The position numbers and the translations under genes were made by a program. The notes under the pieces were generated by a model. That model saw only the letters and a list, made by a program, of their open reading frames with translations. It was not told the DNA's origin and searched no databases. From NCBI RefSeq assembly GCF_020080835.1, contig NC_058166.1, positions 13,603,043-13,667,042 of the forward strand: a stretch of DNA of 64,000 bases. Reading direction: 5' to 3'. Of this stretch, positions 12,300-24,215 are shown in pieces; position 1 is the stretch's first letter; each line of letters opens with the position of its first letter. This DNA is from Cotesia glomerata. Lineage: Eukaryota > Arthropoda > Insecta > Hymenoptera > Braconidae.

Positions 12300-15200
12300 C
12301 GCGGGAAATTTAAATTGTATTTTTTTAAACTAATTTTATTTTTATTACATTTCTTCTTTATAATTTATAATAAAAAATACTTTTTATTAGTAATTATTTA
12401 ACTAATTAATAAATGAAAAATTGATAAAATGATTTTCAGTATATTTTATATTTAATTATTACTTTAATTTCTTTCAATTTATGTATTCTCAACAATTTTT
12501 GTAATTTTTGTAATCATTTGGATTTGTTGTCAAAAAGAAAATTACCTCCATGATCAATAAAATAAATAAAATAAAATAAAAATAATTATTGATAGATAAA
12601 ATAAAAAATATAATTTACAGCTAAAGATAAGTACTCACTTTTTAATAACATCCGTTGGTATTTTGTAACAAAGAAGAAATCTAACACTTTACTTTTTTTA
12701 TCAAGCTTTTTTAAAATTAAATTAATTAATTTTCATACTCATAATAATTACCATAAACTTTACAATTTAAATCTGAAATAAATTATTGAAGTATATAAAA
12801 TCGCTCGTAAACAATTATTTGATCCATTATATAATTTATCTCATAAACTAGTTTGTTTACAATTAGTCATACCTTCAATCAGACACGGCAAACGGCAACT
12901 TTTTAAATTGTTTGCTGTTTTCAATCGAGTTATTATATTAGACGTCAAACGAAGTGATTGTAAATTACTTACTATTTTATTTTTTCTATTACTACTTTTA
13001 TCTTTTAGCTCCGCTATGAATTGATACTAAAAAAAGTGATACCTTTAAAAACAGTCGAATACTTTTTTATCAATTTCAATGAACTCTCATAGAAATTCTC
13101 AGGTAATTAAATCCTCTTCAAAAATTATTCAATAAATATTTAATTTTCACTCTAAAAAATTATCATCCAATTTTTCTTCTCAAATCTAAAAAAAATTTTT
13201 AAAAATGGAAACTAATTTAGCAGACATTTATTAATTTTAAAAATTTTTTTAATAAATAAATTACAGCAAAAAAATTAGAAGAAAAAATTGACATTTAAGG
13301 AAAATTAAGTTAGCTGACATCTGAAAATTTTTAGAATTTTGTTTTTATTGAAAAAATTATTAAAAAAACATGTAAATTAATTCAGCAAACATTTATTAAT
13401 TTAAAAATTTTTTTAACAAATAAATTATAGCAAAAAAAATTAGAAGAAAAAATTGACATGTAGAAATTTTGAAAAATTAAAAATGCAATTTTTTAAAAAT
13501 AATTTTTTGTAACAAATTTGTTTATTAAAAAAAATTAAAAAATTGTCAAGGTACTGCTAACTTTAATGTCATTTAAAAAAAATTTAATTTGCATACTCGT
13601 AACTAATCTAGATCATTTAGTAACTTATCTTCTATTTACCATTGATCGCGTAGATAATACTCATTGAAATTACGTGTGTATCCTTCATCAGTAAACTCCA
13701 TTGTTCTGCCGTAAAAATTTTTCTAATTTCTTCTTTTTGATAAATCCTACAAGTAAAAACAAAAATTTAATTAATCAGAAAATAAATTAGATAAATAATT
13801 AGATAAGACAGCATAAAACAATAAAGTGATTATCTGTTATAAAGATTAGCCGAGCAAAATGATTTATAAACAGATATTCATTGCTATCAAAAATAAATTC
13901 TTAATAATAAAATAGAACAGTCATTTAATCGTTAATTATCAACAATAAATTTCTACTGAAGCGCCCACTCGAAAAAAAATCACGTGGTATACAATAAAAG
14001 GTAATTATTTAATTACATAAAATTTAATCTATTAAATAGTCACATTGAGATAGTTGATAGTTATAATATAAATTATTAAAAAAAAATAAAATAAAACCTC
14101 ATGGCCCGAGTCCGGATGTTGCCAACTAGGGCTTTGATATAGTTGTCCTTTCTCACACATCTGATCATTATTTTATTATATACATACATGAAGATACTTA
14201 CATATATACATGCATACATAACTATCGAGAGTACACGCATGCAATTGATTCTAATTTTCCAGCTTATGAATATTCGAATGGTTAAACAAAAAAATATCTA
14301 TGTATATAAATATATTTAACAGAATATTTACTCTTTACTTTTTATCTCAGCATACGATTATCGTCGTTATCGTCGAGATAGAGCGACTAGTTTTAGAAAT
14401 ATAATTTATAGAATTTTAAAAAAAGGTTTTTTCAATTTATCATCTTTATATTTGAGTATCGGATACTTTTCAGATATTTATTGCTACTCCAAGGTCGCTG
14501 AATAAATTATCCCGTGAGGTAATTTTTAAAAAATTTGTCATATTTTTTTCAACTTAATTGTTGAAAAATTAGTCACGAGTCAATGTACTTAGATTATTTA
14601 CTTACTAATAATAATAAGTGCACCCTTGATATTGTATCTTAAACTAAGAAGAAGTAAAGTTCACGAGATATCTAATAAAATGAACACGAGCGTTGAAGAA
14701 TAAGAAGATTCGGTAGTTTAGTTGCCACTGAGACTCGAGTACGACATCATTCACCGTTTATTCTCTGTACCTTGTTACAATTGTTCAGTTCAATCTAAAA
14801 AAATTAAAAAATTAGTAAGTTATCAATTATAATTTAATTTTACATAAATTTACTGTAATTATTAACTTACGTTTTTTTTTTTAATTTAAACATTCATACT
14901 CCTCGTCGAATTTCAGTTTTTTATAGCAAGCAAGTTTATTTAAGAATAATGATCTGAAAGAATAAATTTAAATTAAATTAAATTTTTAATTAGTGAAGTA
15001 TCAAGTTAAAATTTGTTGTGAATTTCAGCGTAATTTGAAAATCAAAGGATCGAATCATTGAATAAAGTGGGAACAGTTTGGATTTAATAAAATAATAATA
15101 ACAATGATAGTTATAATAAAAATAGTGGGTGGGGTATGGGACAGAAATATTATCGCGTTGAATCAGTGATTTTATTTATTTTTTTTTAATTTAAAAATAA

Positions 15201-15390
15201 GGTAGACTATCAGGAGGGCCGAGAGAAAAAGGAAGTGAGCTGGTGAATGGTAGATAGAAGAAAACGAAGACAACGTTACTCTCATCTTGTTTGCTACGGC
15301 GACTGCTGCGGTAGTATCTAGTATCTAGTATTTGTGATTTTATTTAATAGTGAGTATAAAAAAAAATAAAAAAGAAAAAACAGTAAGGTC
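12300..15390. other. Intergenic AT-rich region without recognised gene
   Basis: Between the P2 promoter and the zinc transporter start no convincing exon is seen. 13200-13570 holds copies of the dispersed GTTAGCYGACAT repeat. The segment near 14640-14800 is less repetitive and could hold a non-coding first exon of the downstream transporter, with a possible donor near 14816. This is speculation. Confidence 0.4.
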
Positions 15391-18300
15391 ATGGCTGTGA
15401 AAGAGTGGTTCAGACAACTGCAGCCAGTCCAGCTATACCTGGTGCTTTTCTTCACGAGCACCTTCTTCATAATTGAAATAATAGCCAGCCATGTGACGCA
15501 CTCACTTACTCTACTACTCAATGCTTATCACATGCTGTGTAATATTGTTGCATTAGTCGGATGCATCGCTTCTATCAAGGTGAGTTTACTCTTATTTAAT
15601 GTACTAGTTAATCTTGATTTCTTCTTTTCTTTTCAATTTATTTAAGCTGAAAATTTATTAATTTACAAGCTTAGAAATTTTTATTGTTGATTAATCATTT
15701 TTAGAGTGGTGATTATACACAAGTAATATTTCATCTATTTATTTTCTGTAATAAAAATTTGAAAAAAATAAAAAAAAATGAAGATCATATTTTTTTACTA
15801 TGTTTTACTCTACGCCATATTAAATATAAAAACTAGTTTGATTTTCAAAAAATCTAATTTAATAAAAATTTTCAGATTTTAAAATTTATAAAATTTAAAT
15901 TTTTGAATAAAAATTTATGATAATAAATTAATTTTAAAGATTAATATATTTTTTTTTCATATTTAATCCTGTGATTGTTAATGCTGCAATACTTTTCCTT
16001 ATCTATATTAGTCTCTTTTTTATTATAATTTTTGTTTGAATAAATTTCTCTAAAAATTTTTGTAGTAGTAGTAGTAGTTTATTTCATATAATGTATGGCC
16101 TGAATGGCCTTTTACATCCCTTTCCGCTTACAAGTATTAATTTGATAATGAATTAAAAAAATAAAATAATATACTAAAAATTTTTGTATTATTAATATGT
16201 ACAAAACCGATTGGCGTTTAAGTATATAAATAAATAAATAAATTAATTAATTTAATTTTCAAATTCAAAAATCTTGATAAAGTAAAAGTTTTTTAAATTT
16301 ATATTGTGATAAACGATACACATGTATTATCACTCAAATTTAATTAAATGCTATTAACTTTTATGATGGTAAACCTATCAATAACAAGGCCTAAAAGACA
16401 ATAAGTATTTTTACCATCCCCTACAACAGATTGAATGAGGTGATAAAACAATTGTATTCTACGTATGTATTTTATTATTCTCTTATAAATTTCTCTTATT
16501 TACTTTATTAATTTTCGATGTATAATACCGATCGGCGTATGGTATATATCCCTGAATAAAAAAAATTATTGAGACAAAGAAAAAAGTATTGAAAAGTATT
16601 GGATTGACTAGAAAACTAATACTTTTTAATACTTTTCTCTTTGTTTCAATACTTTTTTTTAATCAAGGATGTGTGATTCTCTGTAAGGACGTCTTAAATA
16701 TGTACAAAATTGTCCGACCAATTTATTTTTCATTTTATTAGAAAAAAAAATTAACAAGGGCTACAAAACTATCAGCTTAATGATAATAAATAAACAGCCG
16801 ATTTAATTTTTGCTTTTTCGATATTTGGGTATCTTTTGCCATATAACATCACAGGGGACTGTTTTTTTTTTTATCAAATTGAGAAAAATCAAGCAAACTA
16901 TTTCAATGCATTCAACTTTTCAAGTTCTCAATGAATGTTTAGATTAATTAGAATAATATTAAGATTTATGGATCCAATTTTATAAATAAATTATAAATAA
17001 AAATAGTTGCCAGGGGACTGAGTTTTGAAGTGGCCCAGACACATATATGTGCAAGGCTAGTTAGATCCTTATAAACCTTACAAAAGGTAAAATAACACGC
17101 TGGATTTTTTTTTGGCTTTGAACTTCTGGCAGGGGACTGATCTTAAAATGCCTGGGACAAACTTTGGTTTAATGAATTTAATGAAACAAATTAATTTTCG
17201 GTACTTTTTATTGAAGAAGATTGTTAGTTAACTAATTAAGTTTATAAACATTATGGACCAAATTATAAATTATGGACGAGTAACTTAAAATTTAATCTTA
17301 AAGTTTTAATTTTGGGAATGGGACAGCCCAGGGGACTGTTATTTCGGTGGTTTACGAATGTATAGCAAAAAAACCAAAATTTATTTCATTTTAGTTTTCA
17401 ATGCTCCAAATAGAAATGTTTTTTTACTTTCGTAATAAATTTTTTTTAGTAACAAAACAATTTTTCTAATAAAAAAATTCCTGGGACAGCAAAAAACATC
17501 CTTACAGAGAATCACCCATATAAATAAATAAATAAATTACAGTATTCTTCTCATATTTACTAAACATTAAATATTTTCCAAGTGTCAAGATTTATTTAAA
17601 ACAGTATTTACGCTTTTGAATACTTAATTAACCAAACAGATAATTATACTGAATAATTAATTTTTTTACAGTATGGTAAGCAAGATAAATGCCGGAGAGA
17701 CCGTAACTCAAAAGACTCAATCTTTTGTATTAAAGAGAATGAAAATCCTTCAGCATCTGAATCTAAAGTAAGTCTTAATTGTAATTATTTACATTTAAAT
17801 TTAATGTTTAATAAATGAACTTCATTTCAGCACTCATGCTCAGATAGCAGGATGAAGAACACATTTGGATGGGCGAGGATTGATATCCTGACGATGCTTA
17901 TATGTTGCGTGCTTCTCGCTTCGTTTTGTTTCTCGTTATTGGTGGAAGCGCTGCAAACTCTCATTCACATTGACCATCTCGATGAAATGCATCATCCGGT
18001 CCCGGTTATGTGTATTGGAGTATCTGGAATACTTCTCAATGCGTTTTGCTATATAATTATTGGCGGATATACATTCAATCAAGGACTACTGCTTCATGTG
18101 ACCAAAGATGGAAATGTCGTCCTCCAGAAGTATGTTATCTAATTTAATCTATATTATTAAGAGAATAAGCAAAATTTTGTGACGAGTGTATTTATGATAA
18201 AATGGGTTTTTATGGTTCAATTTGGTATCACTGGAAAAGTCTTGACTTGAATTCGAGCCTTTTCATGGTTTCATATAATTCTCACCAATAGATAATTTAT

Positions 18301-21300
18301 GATGATAAGCATTTCAGCTGCATTTGAAAATGCTCTATCTCTAGATACATAACTAAGAAATGACTTTATATCTCGTGAACTACTGACATTTTTAAAGATA
18401 TAAGCTCATCCCGATGTTACACTCATCAAGACCTTTCATTTAAGTACCCACATCAATTTTTCATATATTTATATGTATTATATATATGTGTATATGAAAA
18501 ATATATCAAAATTCATGTGGGTACTCAAATGAAAGCTCTTGATGAGTATAACATCGGGATGAGCTTATTTTTTTAAAAGCGTCAATAGTTAAAAAAATAC
18601 AGTACAATTCTAACAAAAGTTATTATTTATTTATTTATTTATCTAATACAGACCCAACAGCCAGAAGGCCAATAACAGGGTCATTTATACATATCGCGTT
18701 ACAGATGCCATAAGGGCGTATAAAAATTATACGCCCTTATGGCACCCGGGAACCATAAGGGCGTATAAAATTTGTTTTTTGAATTTCTGCACATTTCGGA
18801 CGAATATACATCGATTCCCGAAAAAAAATTTTTTTATACGCCCTTATGGCTCCCGGGACCCACCTCGGATGCCATAAGGGCGTATCAAAAAAATTTTTTT
18901 TCGGGAATCGACGTATTTTTGTATGAAACGTGCAGAAATGCAAAAAAAAAAATTTTTTTCTTAATTAAAAATTTTCTTGGACTTAGAAAAAAAGAACAGA
19001 ATTTTTATTATACGCCCTTATGGCATCCGAGATGGGTCCCGGGAGCCATAAGGGCGTATGAAATTTTTTTTTTTGCATTTCTGCACATTTCAGATGAAAC
19101 TACATTGATTCCCGAAAAAAAATTTTTTATACGCCCTTATGGCTTTTCACCGGGACCTTTTGCCGGTATACGCCCTTTTGGCATCTGGAACGCGATATAT
19201 TTTACATATTAACAGTAGTATATTGAATATTACATAGGGTAGAGTGAAAACAAAAGAAAATAAATGCGGATTAATTGATTAATTAATTAACAGTATTGTA
19301 GATAGTTCTCACTGTATAATAATTTAGCTTAAAAGTGCTAATCAATAATAGGAGATATTATGCAAACTATTAAGAATTAAGAATTAAGTCTAAAACATTA
19401 CATAATAATTAAGCAGATGTTATACATATACCTAGCTTATTGAAGATAATTAAACTATAATTAATCATAACCAGTGCATCCCTAAGTTTAACTAAAAATA
19501 AAAAAAAAAAGAAAAAAGAAAATTAAAGAAAATTATACTTAATTATTATTAACAGAATAAGCAAAATTTCGTGGCCAGTGTATTTATATGATAAAATGCG
19601 GTTTCATTGTTAAATTTGGTATCGCTGGAAAAGTGTTGACCTTGAGATATGCCTTTTCAAGGTTTCATATCATTCTCACCAATAGTTAATTTATGATGAT
19701 AAGTATCTATCTCTTGATACATAATTAAGAAATGACTTTCTATCTCGTGAACTATTGACATTTCTAAAGATATAAGCTCATCCCGACGTTACACTCATCA
19801 AGACCTTTCATTTAAGTACCCACATCAATTTTTCATATATTTATATGTATTATAGATATGTATATATGAAAAATATATCAAAATGCATGTGGGTACTCAA
19901 ATGAACGCTCTTGATGAGTGTAACATCGGGATGAGCTTATATCTTTAAAAACGTCAATTGTTAAAAAATTACAGTGCAATTTAGCTAAAGTCATTATTTA
20001 ATAATGAAAAATTTTATTTATTTATAGTTCATAAGTCACGGCAGTCACATAGTGACTGCAAGGTTGTCAGTATAATTAATATAATAAATAATATAAAACT
20101 TTAATAGAATTTTTAAACCCATTACTAACTTTATTTATTTGTCTGTCTAGAAGCATAGAGAACGCGACAGACGAACAGAGACTCGCTAATCCAACTAGAA
20201 GAAGTCCACTGGCGATTCCAAGGAGACAAGGATTCCAAGAAATGTGTCGAGATGTTCTTGGGTGTATTTTAGTTGTTGTCAATTCTCTGCTAGTTTATCT
20301 CACAGACGCTCATTTAGCTAAATTCTTTGACCCGATTTTTGCAATAATTTCTTCAGTTTCTCTCTTTGCTTTGAGCTATCCGTATTGTAAGTATTTTATA
20401 TTTTTATTTATTATAAAGTTTTTAAAAAATAAATAATTAAAATTTTTTTCTTTCATTTTCAGTAAGAGAATCTGGATTAATTTTACTGCAAACGATTCCT
20501 AATCATATAAATATTGACTCACTGAAAAAAGAATTACTCGCAGCATTTCCGGGAATTGTTAATGTCCACGATTTCCATGTCTGGCAATTGGCTGGTGAAA
20601 AAATAGTTTCTACTATTCATATTATATTTTTGGATCAAACGGTAATAATTATTTTACAATAAATTACTCACATAAATTAAAGCTGCATCATGATTACAAA
20701 AATTGAATTTAATTTTTAGGTTTACTCGGTGATAATCGATCAAGTGACGGCATTTTTTATGGAAATGGGAATAACGCACGTGACAATCCAACCTGAATTC
20801 CAAAAAGTAATTATTAAATTAAGTATAAAATTGTAAACAGAGATTCGTAAAAATAAATAAGATAATGAAATGAAAATTAAATTAGCTGACATCTGAAAAT
20901 TTTTATAATTTATTTTATTAAAATTCTTTATTGAAAAAGAATTAAAAGAAAAAATTTCTCATGTAGAAAATTGTTTAAATTATCCGTGCAATTTTTTTAA
21001 AACTTTTTTTTAGTTCTTATTTAATTAATAAAAAAAAATAAAAAAATTTTGAACGTCGGCTAATATAATTTTAGTATCATGACAATGAAGTTAACTGACA
21101 TTAAAAATTTTCCTAGAATTTCATAGCAATTAAGGGCCAGTTTTTCAATCCGAGATAAAATTTTTTATAAAATTATTATTGTCAGTACATCTATAAACAT
21201 GAAATATATAGATATATATTGGCATTAGATAAAATTTTATCTCAGATTGAAAAAGTGGCCCTAAATTATTATGAGAAAAATTCAATAAAAAAATTTCACA

Positions 21301-24206
21301 TATGGAAAATAAAAAAAATAATTAATGGAAATTTTTTAAAGCATTTTTTTATAATACTGAAGTTAACTGACAGCTGTCAATTATTTAAATTTTTATAAAA
21401 AATCAATATAAATAAAAAAATATGAAAATTAACTCGGCAGATATTTAATAATTTTAAGAATTTTTGTAACAAATAAATGATAACAAAAAAAAAGTGAGAA
21501 AAAAATCGACATTTAGAAATTTAAAAATGCTATTTTTTAAAAATAATTTTTTAGAACAAATTTTCTTGTTAAATAAAATTAAAAAATAGTCAAATGACTG
21601 CTAACTTTAATGTCATTAAAAAAAAGCTTTAAAAAATTTTCACTAATAATTTATTTTAATTTTTACATGGGGAAATTTTTTATTAAAATTTTTTCATAAT
21701 AATTTCATTGTTACAAAATTATAAAAAATTCTTTTAATGTCAGTTAATTTTAATGTCTTATTTTTTTTTATTGCAATTAGATTGTTATAAAAATTTTAAA
21801 AATTGATAGCTGTCCGAAAACTTCAGTATTATAAATAAATATATAAAATATATAAATACGACTGCTCAAGACTGCTAAATCGAACAAAAACTACGTCGTT
21901 AAGGAGTCGTGGTGAAATAGTATATTACACATCTAGGGCAGTAAAATAAGAAATATCTCAGATCACATGTAATTGTTGTCCGAGGCGAAGCCGAGGTCAA
22001 TAAACATGTGATCTGAGACTTTCTTATTTACTGCCCGTTGTGTGTATACTATTTTTCTCCTCGACGGAGGCGGAAAGCGGCATTTTCGTCTAGCGCAGCG
22101 GGCGGAAAATTGACGCTTTCCGCCCGGAGGGGAGAAAAATCACTTTTCTTACAATATTCCTCAATTTTTGAATACGCGTACTTCTAAGTGTCCTCTATAC
22201 GAATACATTTTTTTTAATAGTCCTTGCGGTGTTAATTTTCGAAATATTAGCAATTAAAAATCATACATTTAACATGTATTCCCTATCCTGACCGTAGTTA
22301 GAGCGAACATTTTATTTAATAACAACCATACTTTTCTTAGGATTTTTTTTAAAAACTGAGAATATTTAATTGAAGTTATAACAAGTATTTTTTTTGAAAA
22401 AAAAAAACATAAACGAGCGGTATTCATTTTTTTATAAACAATGTTCAAAGTGTGTTACTTTTAATGATTTTCAAGCGTTCTCTTATAACCTAATAAGTGA
22501 GAGTTAGTGACTTGGCAACGTTGCACTGCGCGGGAAGTTCAAAATACAGTAGAAGCCCAACAGATTCAAATAACTATAAAAATTTACTGGATATAGGTTA
22601 AGCACAAATTTACTGTATAGGAAAAATAAATATGTAAAATAATAAATAGTATAAATCAAGAATATAGCTACAATATTAATATAATAAATATTTATTTATT
22701 TAAAAGTACATTTTTCAATAAATATTTTATAAAGGCACTTATTTAAAATAAGTTATTTTTAACTTTAGAAGAACATTAATACTACTAATTATTTTATTCT
22801 TTTTTAGAAACTCTTTCTTTCTTAAAATTATTTTTTTTTGGTTTCTTAACTGAGTTTTTTGGTAATTTTATTAAAAAGTCTAAGACGTTCTTTATAATAT
22901 CTTTTTTTTTGTTATTCTTAATTTGTTATTTACTTTTTCAGTAAAAAATTGCACGATAGCTTCATCACCTCCTTGTTTAAATATTTGTTTCAAAGAATCA
23001 ACTGAAATATCATTCATAGCTAATTTTTTACATGTATTCAACGAAATAATATCTTTCAAGTCTGTTAATACTTTTAAATTATGTTTTGTTTTATTTGCAT
23101 CAGATAGTTCTTGCAAATAAACGTCACATTTTTTATAACAAGTGAATAAATTATTTTTTAAATTTAATATTTCCACTAAATTCTGTAAAGTTAGAACGTC
23201 ATAAGCTGCATCATGAAATGATTGTTGTTCATCATCTGAATTTTTTAAAAAATCTTGACTGAGACTCTCTAATTTAAATTTACCAGGACCTTTTCTATCA
23301 CTCTTAAGTCTTGACCGATCGAAATATTGCTAAAGTAAAATCTGCCATTCTTTAGCCGCGAAGTCATTTATTATTTGCAGTCTCCAACTATACGTAACCT
23401 CAAAATTATTTCAAAACATTAAATTTTTCTACAACACATGTCTCAAGGGGCAAATGATTCTGAGCGAGAATGCAACGTAGCCAAGTCAAAAAAAAGACGC
23501 AGTGGGCTTATTTTTCTACTTCTGCGCACGTGACAGGAAGCGCAAAAGTGTACTGTATCTCAACTACTTCATATTGTAGTTATAATGCTTTACTTTGGGG
23601 CATATTGTAAATTCCTTACGCAATGATCTGGATTTCTATGGAGGAACGTTTAATAACTTCATCACCGCCACAAAGAACCTGCTGCTCACTTACCATCAAA
23701 TAATTATTTAAGTTAATTTAATCACTTGAATTTTTCCCTGATAATCTTTATAATCTTTATAATTTCTGTAAATTCTTATGTATATTGCCGATTGGCGTCA
23801 GTATAAATAAATAAATAAATAAATAAATATCTTACAGATGAAAGAAGTCAGCAAGTCAGATTGCCTGATCCGTTGTCGAGGAAAACGATGCATCGAGTCC
23901 CAGTGCTGCTCCAAAGACGATCTTCTTGACGAAGTAATATTGGATAAAAGCGACAAGATAATAAATAAAAAATTTCTGCGCAAAGAGATAATTCCCTCTC
24001 AAGAAGATGTTAATTTAAAAAAATTCACGCTTCACAAAAGTGACAGCACTAAATCGATGAATGTCAGCTTGAAGGACACTGAGAAAATTTCAGTCCCTAA
24101 ACCCTCGAGAGATCACAGAAATAGTTGCCCTGATGGAAACGTCAGTGTCATAAATGTTGACGTTAATTCAGTTCGCGCAGATCCCTGTGAAAATGTCAAA
24201 AAATAA
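15391..24206 (+). CDS. ZnT1-like zinc transporter (SLC30A1-type cation diffusion facilitator), ligand sites altered
   Basis: Seven coding exons (15391-15579, 17672-17767, 17831-18129, 20151-20386, 20463-20641, 20720-20806, 23838-24206) join in frame into 484 residues. This family exports Zn2+ from the cytosol by proton antiport. Family marks are NTFGWARID at the start of TM3, YLRESGLILLQTIP after TM6, HDFHVWQLAG and ITHVTIQPEF in the cytosolic domain, and a Cys-rich tail (CLIRCRGKRCIESQCC) like ZnT1. The His-rich loop of ZnT1 is nearly absent. In TM2 the usual HxxxD appears as HMLCN (Asp to Asn); in TM5 the His of HxxxD is replaced, the segment reading EMCRDVLG. Two of four transport ligands are thus missing, so zinc transport may be lost or changed. 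The reading frame is intact, which argues against a pseudogene. Introns are full of mobile elements. Confidence 0.88.
16206..16250 (+). repeat. Retroposon 3' tail ending in TAAA repeats
   Basis: ACCGATTGGCGT followed by a short linker and TAAATAAATAAATAAATT. The same GCCGATTGGCGT + (TAAA)n arrangement occurs at 23783-23829, and a partial one without the tail at about 16526-16548. These look like 5'-truncated 3' ends of a LINE or SINE family. Confidence 0.55.
16548..16670. mobile_element. Palindromic MITE ATCCCTGAATAAAA, copy 1
   Basis: 123-bp palindrome with arms containing AGTATTGAGACAAAG-type sequence and ATCCCTGA/TCAAGGAT ends. The second copy is at 34013-34136. It lies in zinc transporter intron 1, directly beside another element beginning at 16673. 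Confidence 0.75.
16673..17515. mobile_element. TIR element with internal CAGGGGACTG repeats
   Basis: Ends GTGATTCTCTGTAAGGA at 16673 and the complement finishing at 17515. Inside, the motif CAGGGGACTG recurs at about 16853, 17011, 17129 and 17330, and GGGACA occurs near 17155, 17320 and 17482. No ORF. The regularly repeated internal motif suggests protein-binding sites of a DNA transposon. It lies in zinc transporter intron 1. Confidence 0.65.
18146..18640. repeat. Palindromic repeat family PR, copy 1
   Basis: Begins near TATTATTAAGAGAATAAGC. Its core is a palindrome around AGTACCCACATCAATTTTTC facing GTGGGTACTCAAATGAAAGC. Copies recur at 19546-20090 and, interrupted by other elements, at 59138-62030. 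This copy lies in zinc transporter intron 3. Confidence 0.7.
18692..19199. mobile_element. Element built of inverted CCATAAGGGCGTAT repeats
   Basis: Outer ends ATATCGCGTTACAGATGCCA and the complement GGCATCTGGAACGCGATAT. Inside, CCATAAGGGCGTAT or its complement appears about eight times in alternating orientation, separated by A-rich spacers and CCCGGGA boxes. ORFs across it are by-products of the repeats. A related element with GGTAAAAGGGCGTAT ends lies at about 59277-60240. Confidence 0.7.
19546..20090. repeat. Palindromic repeat family PR, copy 2
   Basis: A second, uninterrupted copy of the repeat at 18146, ending near CACGGCAGTCACATAGTGACT. It finishes about 60 bases before zinc transporter exon 4. 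Confidence 0.7.
20870..21840. repeat. Array of dispersed AT-rich repeats with GTTAGCYGACAT core
   Basis: This stretch of zinc transporter intron 6 holds several copies, in both orientations, of an AT-rich unit marked by AAATTAGCTGACATCTGAAA or GACTGCTAACTTTAATGTCA. Similar units occur at about 7940-8160, 10925-11075, 11340-11560, 13200-13570, 25690-26110 and 26170-26480. Confidence 0.55.
21905..22145. mobile_element. GC-rich palindromic element (CTCAGATCACATGT arms)
   Basis: Palindromes around CTCAGATCACATGTAATTG and CATGTGATCTGAGAC, preceded by TAGTATATTACACATCTAGG and followed by a G+C-rich inverted repeat of GGCGGAAAGCGG type. Diverged relatives with the same TAATATACTATTT and GATCTGGGACATTTC blocks lie at about 57720-58045. 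Confidence 0.5.
22892..23334 (-). pseudogene. Fragment of a DEDDh-type 3'-5' exonuclease, probably transposon-borne
   Basis: On the minus strand an open stretch of about 147 codons reads from a TAG near 23335 to a stop at 22892. It contains PGKFKLESLSQDFL followed by FHDAAYDVLTLQNLVE. That order, a KLESL-type segment and then the H-x4-D motif with VLTLQ, is typical of the C-terminal half of DEDDh exonucleases (ExoIII motif). The earlier DxE and second Asp motifs are absent. It lies antisense inside zinc transporter intron 6, with no start codon or upstream domain. A fragment of a mobile-element protein is the likeliest reading; decay of a host gene copy is an alternative. Confidence 0.45.
23783..23829 (+). 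repeat. Retroposon tail (TAAA)n abutting a splice acceptor
   Basis: TTGCCGATTGGCGTCAGTA followed by about eight AAAT units. It ends only about 8 bases before the CAG acceptor of the last zinc transporter exon at 23838. Confidence 0.6.
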
Positions 24207-24215
24207 TTTTTTTAG

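Noticed and set aside
18737..19212. ORFs of 68 and 146 codons
   Set aside because: They run through the alternating CCATAAGGGCGTAT repeats and share repeated peptides caused by the repeats.
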